From assembly GCA_013695855.1 (NCBI GenBank), contig JACCZR010000011.1, positions 1 through 5,515 of the forward strand: a stretch of 5,515 bases of DNA, in the 5' to 3' direction. The position numbers and the translations under genes are program-made. Each line of letters starts with the position of its first letter. The first letter of the stretch is position 1. This DNA is from Thermoleophilaceae bacterium. Its GTDB lineage: Bacteria > Actinomycetota > Thermoleophilia > Solirubrobacterales > Thermoleophilaceae. Shown here piece after piece: positions 1-5,203 of the stretch. The notes beneath the pieces are model-generated. The model was not told the origin of the DNA, made no database searches, and saw nothing but the letters and a program-made list of their open reading frames with translations.

Positions 1-177
1 GTGGTCGGCGAGGTGGCCACCCGCTGCCGGCAGCGCGGAGTGGCCTGCCACGTGGTGTGCGGCGAGGACGGCCTCTCGCTGTTCGACCACCGCCTGCTCG
101 ACCTGGCCAGCGTGACCGAGGCGGGCAGCGCGAAGGAGCTGGAGCGAGCCGGTGCGGGCCTCGCCCATGACCTCTGA
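1..177 (+). CDS. Glycerate kinase, C-terminal fragment (5' end outside window)
   Basis: The frame is open from base 1 and ends at TGA 175-177, giving the last 58 residues. It begins VVGEVATRCRQRG, continues with ACHVVCGEDGL, and then has DLASVTEAGSAKELERAG. This is the usual C-terminal pattern of the glycerate kinase (GarK/GlxK) family: a conserved GxVA helix, a strand leading to a G-x-D/E segment, then a short strand with S-x-T/E-A-G before the final helix. The family phosphorylates D-glycerate with ATP to 2- or 3-phosphoglycerate in the cytoplasm. The regiochemistry cannot be read from this fragment, and the catalytic part lies upstream. The first codon happens to be GTG, but the family is about 370-400 residues long, so this is a truncation by the window edge and not a start. 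The gene converges on the HAD phosphatase gene with 9 bases between the stop codons. Confidence 0.82.
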   Translation: MVGEVATRCRQRGVACHVVCGEDGLSLFDHRLLDLASVTEAGSAKELERAGAGLAHDL

Positions 178-186
178 GGACGGTGG

Positions 187-936
187 TCAACGGCCCATGA
201 GCGAGCCGACCACCGCTTCGTAGAAGCCGTCGCCGTGCGAGCCCTCGGTGACGGTGGCCTCGCCGTGCAGCGACGGATCGGCGTTCGCGACGAGGAAGAA
301 CTCGCCCACACAGCGGGCCACCTCCAGGTCCTCGCGCGAGTCTCCGACGGCGATGCAATGCTCGGGTGGGTAGGCCCGCGCCCGCATGTGGCGCTCGACC
401 GCCGCTGCCTTGGAGGACTCTGCGGGAACCAGGTGGTAGGCGTGGGTGCCCGCACCGATCTCACCGTTGTCCACCAGGCGCAGGCCCTCCAGCCGGGCGT
501 TGACCTCGCCCACCTCGACCGACCCGCGAAAGAGGTGCGAGACCTCGCGGTCGAGGTGCCACGGAGAGTGGTGCTCCAAGCGCCCGGCGTAGTCGCGAAG
601 AAGCATCTCGGGCGCGCCGGTCTCCGCGATGAGCTGGTGCACCGTGCGGCCCTCGCTCGGCAGGAAGGCCCCGGTCAGCCAGGTTGTCTCGCCGTCGATG
701 ACCAGTCCCGAGCCCACCTCGAATATGTACGAGCTCTGGCCCATCAACCGCGCGTCCTCCATCACCTGCGCGCGCCGGCGCCCGGACTTCAGGACCACCT
801 CGACTCCCGCGCGATGGCAGGCCTCGAGCGCCCGCGCGGGTAAGAGGGTGAACTCGCCCTCTCCGTCGCGAAACAGCGACGCACCCTTTCCGAGCAGTGT
901 GCCGTCGAGGTCGGTGTATACGCAGCGAAGGGCCAC
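187..936 (-). CDS. HAD-IIB phosphatase, mannosyl/glucosyl-3-phosphoglycerate phosphatase-like
   Basis: A 249-residue protein with all four HAD motifs: DLDGT (D9 nucleophile, D11 acid/base), the motif II serine in LKSGR (S51), the motif III lysine in SSKAAAV (K176), and GDSREDLEVA (D199, D203). Between motifs II and III lies an insert of about 120 residues, as expected for a C2B (Cof/MPGP type) cap that sets substrate specificity. The length matches MPGP-type enzymes (about 250-275). The chosen start is GTG 934-936, which overlaps the TAG stop of the upstream synthase by one base (TAGTG), so translation is probably coupled. No good Shine-Dalgarno is visible. The frame stays open far upstream inside the synthase gene, but that stretch is low-complexity Arg/Ala/Gly and out of phase with a clear gene. 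From the operon I infer dephosphorylation of glucosyl- or mannosyl-3-phosphoglycerate. Mycobacterial GpgP is a histidine phosphatase, so this is a different solution. Another sugar-phosphate substrate remains possible. Confidence 0.85.
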   Translation of the reverse strand: MALRCVYTDLDGTLLGKGASLFRDGEGEFTLLPARALEACHRAGVEVVLKSGRRRAQVMEDARLMGQSSYIFEVGSGLVIDGETTWLTGAFLPSEGRTVHQLIAETGAPEMLLRDYAGRLEHHSPWHLDREVSHLFRGSVEVGEVNARLEGLRLVDNGEIGAGTHAYHLVPAESSKAAAVERHMRARAYPPEHCIAVGDSREDLEVARCVGEFFLVANADPSLHGEATVTEGSHGDGFYEAVVGSLMGR

Positions 937-1817
937 TATGCAGACGCTCGCAGAGACGCGAGAGGTGGGCGCTCTACCAGCTCGACCCGCACGAGGCTGC
1001 CGTCGGCGGTCTGCAGCGGCGGGGCGTGGTCGTCCAGCAGACGACCCTCGCGGCGCAGGCGCTCGAGGATCACCTGCAGCACCGCGTAGGACATGGGGCC
1101 CAGCTGCTCCAGCGGCTGGTTGTGGTGGTGGCGCTCGTCGAGGTCGACCTGAGCCATTCGGGCGACCCCGACGAGCTCGCGCACGTAGAGCAGCATCGAG
1201 GTCTCGACCGCGTAGCCGCAGGCGAAGGGAACTCGCTCGAACAGCGTGCGCCGGGCCGCCACCTCCCCCGCCAGCGGCTGGGCGAAGGCGGCCAGCTCGG
1301 GGTAGAAGGCGCTGAACAGCGGGCGGGCGGTCAGCTCGGTCACCCGGCCACCGCCGCGCGGCCGGCCACCGGGCTCGCCGGCGAAGGGCCTGCGGAAGCT
1401 GCCCTTGACGAACTCGACCCCCCCGTCCACCACCAGCGGACCGAGCAGCCCGCAGGCGAAGCGCGCGCGGAACTCCCGGGTGTCCGAGTCCAAGTAGGCG
1501 ACTACGTCGCCCCGGGCCACCGACAGCGCCCGCCACATGGCGTCGCCCTTGCCCATCACTCGGCCGAGCTCGGGCACGAGCTCTGACTCCTGGTGGACCT
1601 CGGCTCCGCGCGAGCGGGCCAATTCGCCAGAGCCGTCATCGGACGCGGCGTCGACCACGAGCACCTGGTCGATCAGCTCCATTGCCGTGAGCGTCTCGAC
1701 GATCGGGCCGATCGTGTCCGCCACCTCACGGGTGGGCAGCACCACGGTCAGCGTCTCTCGCTTGCGCTCGCGCAGCAGCTCGACCGGGAAGTCGGAGTGG
1801 TGAAAGCTGCGAATCAC
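936..1817 (-). CDS. gpgS: GT81 glucosyl-3-phosphoglycerate synthase (or dual-specificity mannosyl type)
   Basis: A 293-residue GT-A fold glycosyltransferase that closely resembles mycobacterial GpgS along its length. Features in order: LTVVLPTRE (residues 23-31, nucleotide-sugar strand), VVDAASDDGS (54-63), GKGDAMWRAL (89-98), the metal-binding DSD motif (110-112), VKGSFRRP (137-144), GGGRVTELTARPL (155-167), QPLAGEVAARR (180-190), PFACGYAVE (197-205), a histidine-rich metal/substrate segment ERHHHNQPL (228-236), and the closing VERPPLASLR (281-290). GpgS transfers glucose from an NDP-glucose to 3-phosphoglycerate, the first step to glucosylglycerate. The Rubrobacter xylanophilus member of this family makes mannosyl-3-phosphoglycerate and has dual donor use, so the sugar cannot be fixed from sequence here. 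The start is GTG 1815-1817: the N-terminus aligns with the family from there, and there is almost no room further upstream. The gene heads a two-gene operon with the HAD phosphatase. The usual PALNE-like motif reads PTRE here. Confidence 0.92.
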   Translation of the reverse strand: MIRSFHHSDFPVELLRERKRETLTVVLPTREVADTIGPIVETLTAMELIDQVLVVDAASDDGSGELARSRGAEVHQESELVPELGRVMGKGDAMWRALSVARGDVVAYLDSDTREFRARFACGLLGPLVVDGGVEFVKGSFRRPFAGEPGGRPRGGGRVTELTARPLFSAFYPELAAFAQPLAGEVAARRTLFERVPFACGYAVETSMLLYVRELVGVARMAQVDLDERHHHNQPLEQLGPMSYAVLQVILERLRREGRLLDDHAPPLQTADGSLVRVELVERPPLASLRASA

Positions 1818-1824
1818 CGCGGCC

Positions 1825-1830
1825 TACTAT
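1825..1830 (+). promoter_or_regulatory. Candidate -10 element for the helicase gene (leaderless start)
   Basis: TACTAT matches the TANNNT form of actinobacterial -10 hexamers and ends 8 bases before GTG 1839. Transcription would then begin at or beside the start codon, giving a leaderless mRNA. That agrees with the lack of a Shine-Dalgarno. A weak -35-like GTGAAA lies at 1800-1805, with a rather long 19-base spacer. Confidence 0.35.
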
Positions 1831-1831
1831 G
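1826..1831 (-). promoter_or_regulatory. Candidate -10 element for the gpgS operon (leaderless start)
   Basis: On the minus strand this reads CATAGT (4 of 6 to TATAAT) and ends 8 bases before the gpgS GTG at 1817. This again suggests a leaderless transcript, with no strong Shine-Dalgarno visible. It overlaps the opposing -10 candidate almost completely, so RNA polymerase could hardly use both at the same time. No convincing -35 is seen; GTGGGA (1849-1854, minus) is the nearest at 17 bases. Confidence 0.3.
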
Positions 1832-1838
1832 GCCGCTC

Positions 1839-4109
1839 GTGTCCACCCTCCCCACCGCGAGCCCCTGGGAGGCCCTGCTCGAGCGGGGCCGCGAGGACGG
1901 GCGCCTCGCCGCCACCGGGCGCGAGAAGTCGATGGGCGGCCGCCCTGCCGAGCTGCCGGGGGGTCTGCACCCGGCGCTGGTCGAGGGCCTCGAGCGGGCC
2001 GGCATCGAGCAGCTGTGGTCCCACCAGGCCGAGGCCTTTGAGGCCGCGCGCGAGGGACCGGTAATCGTCACCACCGGGACGGCGAGCGGCAAGTCGCTCG
2101 CCTTCAACCTTCCGGTCCTCGAAACGCTCGCGCGGGACCCAGGGGCCCGCGCCCTCTACCTGTACCCGACCAAGGCGCTGGCACAGGACCAAGCCCGGAA
2201 GCTGAGCGCGCTGGGTGCCCCGTTCCTTCGCCACGCGATCTACGACGGCGACACGCCGCGCGAGGAGCGCCGCGCCATCCGCGGGCGCTCGAACCTCATC
2301 CTCACCAACCCGGACATGCTCCACGTAGGCGTGCTGCCCAACCACAAGCACTGGGGCGACGTGCTGGCCAACCTGGCCTGGATAGTGGTGGACGAGGCCC
2401 ACGTCTACCGCGGCGTGTTCGGCTCGCACGTGGCCAACGTGCTGCGGCGCCTTCGCCGGCTCGCGCGCGCCTACGGGACCGAGCCGCGGACGATGCTCAC
2501 GAGCGCCACGATCGCCAATCCGGGCGAGCTGGCCGAGCGGCTGACGGGAGAGGAGCATCGCCTCGTGGACCGCGACGGGGCGCCGCGCCACGACCGGCGG
2601 ATCGCGATGTGGAACCCGCCGCTGCTCGACGAGAAGCTGGGCACCCGCGGCTCGCCGCTCAGCGAGGCCGCCGAGCTGCTGACCGAGCTGATGGAGAGCG
2701 GAGCGCGCACGATCTGCTTCTTGAAGTCGCGCCGCGGGGTGGAGCTGGTGCAGCGCTTCACGCGGGAGCGCCTCGAAGCCGCGGGGCGGGAGGACCTCGC
2801 CAAGCGGGTGGCGCCCTACCGCGCCGGCTACACCGGTGCCCAGCGCCGTGAGATCGAGCGGCGGCTGACCGAAGGCGACCTGCTGGGGGTGGTGGCCACC
2901 AACGCGCTCGAGCTGGGCATCGACATCGGCGAGCTGGACGCCGCGGTGTGCGTGACCTTCCCGGGCACGGTGGCGAGCCTGCGGCAGATGTGGGGGCGCG
3001 CGGGACGCCGGGGCACGGGGCTCGCGCTCTACATCGCAGGCGACGATGCGCTGGACCAGTTCTTCTGCCGCCACCCCGACGAGTTCTTGGAGCGACCGGT
3101 GGAGGCCGCGATCCTCGACCACACCTCCGAGGAGATCCACCTGGCCCACCTGGCCGCGGCCGCCTACGAGCTGCCGCTGTCGGGCGAGGACGCCCAGGTG
3201 TTCGGCCCCGACTGGGAGCACGCGGCCAAGCGACTGGTCTCGTTCGGCGAGCTGCGCGAGCGCGGCGGGCGCTACCTCGTGCGCGGCGAGGGCTACCCGG
3301 CGGGGAAGATCGCCCTGCGCTCGGCCTCGCCCGACAGCGTGGCGATCGTGGAAGGCGACGGCGGCGAGGTGATCGGCACCGTAGAGGCCAGCCGCTCCCA
3401 CGGCGCCGTGCACCCGGGCGCGGTGTACCTGCACTTGGGTGTCTCCTACGAGGTCGAAGAGCTCGACCTGAGAGCACGCCGGGCTTTGGTGCGCCGCTTC
3501 TCGGGCGACTGGTACACCCAGCCCAAGAAGGAGACCGAGACCTGGATCGAGCGCGTGATCGAGGCCCGCGAGATCGGCGACGTGGCGCTGTCGTTCGGCG
3601 AGGTGTCGGTCACCGAGCAGACCATCGCCTTCCAGAAGAAGCGGGTCACCGACCACGCGGTGCTCGACCTGGTCACGCTCGACCTGCCCGAGCAGACCTT
3701 CTCGACCCAGGCTCTCTGGTACGAGCTGCCCGAGGGCGCGCTGGGTGACTTCCCGATGGACATCCTGCTCGGCTCCCTGCACGCCGCCGAGCACACCCAG
3801 ATCGCGGTGCTGCCGCTGCTGGCGATGTGCGACCGCTGGGACATCGGCGGGCTTTCGACCAACTTCCACGGCCAGACGGGCAAGCCCACGGTGTTCATCT
3901 ACGACGGCCACCCCGGCGGGATCGGGATCACTCGCCAGGGCTACGAGCGCTTCGAGGCGCTGGTGGCCGACGCTCTGCGCCTGATCTCCGAGTGCCCCTG
4001 CGAGAAGGGCTGCCCCTCCTGCGTGCAGTCGCCGAAGTGCGGCAACCTCAACGAGCCGCTGGCGAAGGCGGGCGCCCGCGAGCTGCTGACGCGCATTCAC
4101 GGCGCCTGA
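1839..4109 (+). CDS. mrfA: DEAD/DEAH-box helicase of the MrfA/YprA (Hrq1-like) family with C-terminal Cys cluster
   Basis: A 756-residue superfamily 2 helicase; Bacillus subtilis MrfA is about the same length (roughly 750). Visible motifs: a Q-motif-like LWSHQAEA (59-66), Walker A TGTASGKS (79-86), PTKALAQDQ (110-118), DEAH (185-188), SAT (222-224), FLKSRRGVE (294-302), ATNALELGIDIGELD (353-367) and the arginine-finger motif QMWGRAGRRG (383-392). The C-terminal DUF1998/MZB-type region carries HPGGIG (691-696) and cysteines at 719, 721, 725, 728 and 734, the metal-binding cluster of this family. MrfA is a 3'-5' DNA helicase in nucleotide-excision-independent repair of mitomycin damage, and yeast Hrq1 is related. 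The open frame runs back to 1593, but the family-like N-terminus (ASPWEALLERG) begins just after GTG 1839, so I chose that start. GTG 1800 is the alternative and would overlap gpgS. No MrfB-type exonuclease gene is visible in the window. Confidence 0.9.
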   Translation: MSTLPTASPWEALLERGREDGRLAATGREKSMGGRPAELPGGLHPALVEGLERAGIEQLWSHQAEAFEAAREGPVIVTTGTASGKSLAFNLPVLETLARDPGARALYLYPTKALAQDQARKLSALGAPFLRHAIYDGDTPREERRAIRGRSNLILTNPDMLHVGVLPNHKHWGDVLANLAWIVVDEAHVYRGVFGSHVANVLRRLRRLARAYGTEPRTMLTSATIANPGELAERLTGEEHRLVDRDGAPRHDRRIAMWNPPLLDEKLGTRGSPLSEAAELLTELMESGARTICFLKSRRGVELVQRFTRERLEAAGREDLAKRVAPYRAGYTGAQRREIERRLTEGDLLGVVATNALELGIDIGELDAAVCVTFPGTVASLRQMWGRAGRRGTGLALYIAGDDALDQFFCRHPDEFLERPVEAAILDHTSEEIHLAHLAAAAYELPLSGEDAQVFGPDWEHAAKRLVSFGELRERGGRYLVRGEGYPAGKIALRSASPDSVAIVEGDGGEVIGTVEASRSHGAVHPGAVYLHLGVSYEVEELDLRARRALVRRFSGDWYTQPKKETETWIERVIEAREIGDVALSFGEVSVTEQTIAFQKKRVTDHAVLDLVTLDLPEQTFSTQALWYELPEGALGDFPMDILLGSLHAAEHTQIAVLPLLAMCDRWDIGGLSTNFHGQTGKPTVFIYDGHPGGIGITRQGYERFEALVADALRLISECPCEKGCPSCVQSPKCGNLNEPLAKAGARELLTRIHGA

Positions 4110-4237
4110 ACGAAGCTCGCGGTCGCTTTGGGCCCCTCTTGGGCACCGAATCGACCATGCCTTGGCCGGTCGGTCACTTGCAAGTCCTCGTGCTCGCTTT
4201 GAAGGCAGGGAGGAGATCGCCGACTCTCTCCGAACCC
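4110..4237 (+). other. 128-base gap between helicase and M23 genes
   Basis: No gene is supported here. Visible items are: a perfect 10-bp palindrome ACTTGCAAGT (4176-4185); GGTCG/CGACC/GGTCG segments (4121-4125, 4152-4156, 4168-4172) that could pair in two alternative ways; and a purine-rich Shine-Dalgarno-like run near 4208-4215. No T-rich terminator follows the helicase stop, and I see no convincing -35/-10 pair. An ATG at 4157 is in frame with the M23 gene and would add 27 residues, but it has no ribosome binding site and would place a long polar stretch before the signal peptide. Confidence 0.5.
4208..4215 (+). promoter_or_regulatory. Strong Shine-Dalgarno-like GGGAGGAG at unusual distance from the M23 start
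   Basis: GGGAGGAG is close to a perfect anti-16S match, but it ends 22 bases before GTG 4238, and no ATG, GTG or TTG in the M23 frame lies at the normal spacing. GGAGA (4212-4216) can pair with TCTCC (4227-4231) in a 5-bp hairpin, which would either shorten the effective distance or hide part of the site. Whether it is used is unknown. Confidence 0.35.
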
Positions 4238-5191
4238 GTGCGCCGCGTCGTCCTCCCAACGGTTCTGACCCTGGCCTGCCTCGCGGCGCCGTCGGCAAGC
4301 GCCTCGAGCAGCGGCGGCGCCGAGCCTCCCTCCGCCGGTGGCGGCTCCAGCGTCGGCCTGGCCCCTCCGAAGCCGGCTCCACGCAAGCCGATGCGCAGGA
4401 AGCCCGCCCGCCGGCGGAAGGGACCGCGCAAGACCCACCGCGGCGGCCCGGTGCTCATCGCCTTCGACCTGTCCCGGCGAAAGCTCTTCGACCTCGGCCA
4501 CCCGGCCCGGGTGCGCTTTCGCATCCACTCCGCAGCCGGCCAGGTCCGCGTCCGCCTCGTCCTGCGCCGCCCGGGCTCCCGCGCGCCCGTGACCACCATC
4601 GCGCTCGGCTCGCGGGCCACCGGCCGCACCCAGAGCGTTGCGCTCACGGGCCGCGAGGCGGGTTCCCTGCCCCAAGGCCGCTACGTGCTGAGAATCGCCG
4701 CCCGCGATGGCCGCGGCCGTACGCTGCGGCGGGCCAAGGGGATCGAGAGCACGCGCGAGCTCTCCTACGTTCACCACCGCTTCCCGCTCGTGGGCGCCTT
4801 CAGCTACGGGGGATCCGGCGCTCGCTTCGGGTCACCGCGCAGTGGCCGCCGCCACCAAGGCCAGGACTTGGTCGCCGCCTCGGGCACGCCGATAGTGGCG
4901 CCGCGAGGCGGGACGATCAAGACGGTCGCCTACCAGGCTGGCGGCGGGGGCCACTACGTGGTCCTGCGCGGCTCCGGCGAGAACCGCGACTACGTCTTCA
5001 TGCACATGCTCAGCGGCTCGGTGCGCGTGGGCCAGCGCGTGCGCACCGGTCAGCGCATCGGGCAGGTGGGCAGCACCGGCAGCTCGACCGGACCGCACCT
5101 GCACTTCGAGGTCTGGGTGGGCGGATGGTTCTCGGGCGGCAAGCCGGTCGACCCGCTGCCGCTGCTGCAGGCCTGGGACGTCTCCGGCTGA
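4238..5191 (+). CDS. Secreted M23 (LytM-type) zinc metallopeptidase with basic linker and beta-rich domain
   Basis: A 317-residue exported protein, probably a peptidoglycan endopeptidase. Residues 1-22 (MRRVVLPTVLTLACLAAPSASA) form a classic signal peptide with an ASA cleavage site. Residues 23-40 are a Ser/Gly-rich spacer, and 41-69 a strongly cationic Pro/Lys/Arg linker. About 70-165 is a beta-strand-rich domain ending LPQGRYVLRIAARDGRGR, which resembles FlgD-Ig/Big-type folds. The M23 domain spans about 180-305, with HQGQD (H206, D210 zinc ligands), H256 in FMHML, and HLHFE (H287 catalytic, H289 zinc ligand). All expected catalytic residues are present, so it should be active rather than a degenerate LytM factor. 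I chose GTG 4238 because the signal peptide starts there; ATG 4157 would give 344 residues. The cysteine at 15 does not sit in a good lipobox. Cleavage of cross-link peptides is inferred from the family. Confidence 0.88.
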   Translation: MRRVVLPTVLTLACLAAPSASASSSGGAEPPSAGGGSSVGLAPPKPAPRKPMRRKPARRRKGPRKTHRGGPVLIAFDLSRRKLFDLGHPARVRFRIHSAAGQVRVRLVLRRPGSRAPVTTIALGSRATGRTQSVALTGREAGSLPQGRYVLRIAARDGRGRTLRRAKGIESTRELSYVHHRFPLVGAFSYGGSGARFGSPRSGRRHQGQDLVAASGTPIVAPRGGTIKTVAYQAGGGGHYVVLRGSGENRDYVFMHMLSGSVRVGQRVRTGQRIGQVGSTGSSTGPHLHFEVWVGGWFSGGKPVDPLPLLQAWDVSG

Positions 5192-5201
5192 CCGAGGGGT
5201 C
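5190..5201. terminator. Weak hairpin between convergent M23 and VOC genes
   Basis: GACC (5190-5193) can pair with GGTC (5198-5201) around a GAGG loop in the 12-base convergent gap, followed by TTCTA. The stem is only 4 bp and there is no real T tract, so function as a bidirectional terminator is a guess. Confidence 0.15.
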
Positions 5202-5203
5202 TT

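Larger units (their letters stand above)
1819..1836. repeat. Perfect 6-bp inverted repeat with AT-rich core in the divergent intergenic gap
   Basis: Arms GCGGCC (1819-1824) and GGCCGC (1831-1836) are exact reverse complements, separated by TACTAT (1825-1830). The element nearly fills the 21 bases between the gpgS start (1817) and the helicase start (1839). The layout would suit a dimeric regulator covering both promoters, but GC-rich arms this short can arise by chance in such DNA. The repeat is seen directly; operator function is inferred. Confidence 0.4.

Noticed and set aside
937..1536. N-terminal extension of the HAD phosphatase to 449 residues
   Set aside because: The extra stretch lies in another frame of gpgS and is low-complexity Arg/Ala/Gly sequence. 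HAD homology begins right after GTG 936, where the start overlaps the gpgS stop.
1593..1838. Helicase frame open 82 codons upstream of the chosen start
   Set aside because: This stretch is antisense to the 5' part of gpgS, has no helicase-family similarity, and would require a large overlap of two divergent genes.
4121..4172. GGTCG/CGACC/GGTCG segments as an attenuator or terminator
   Set aside because: Stems are only 5 bp with long loops and no T tract, which is expected by chance in GC-rich DNA.
4200..4260. Possible c-di-AMP (ydaO) riboswitch remnant: CCGAACCCG at 4230-4238 before a cell-wall peptidase gene
   Set aside because: Only about ten bases resemble the 3' part of the motif. The GGGGUGAAU-type and AGCUAACC segments are not found, and the resemblance runs straight into the signal peptide start codon, leaving no room for the rest of the aptamer.
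1827..4382. Open frame of about 851 codons on the minus strand across the whole helicase gene
   Set aside because: It is antisense to a gene with intact helicase motifs, and its translation is Arg/Ala/Gly/His/Gln-rich with no recognisable domain. Third-position GC bias removes stops in this frame.
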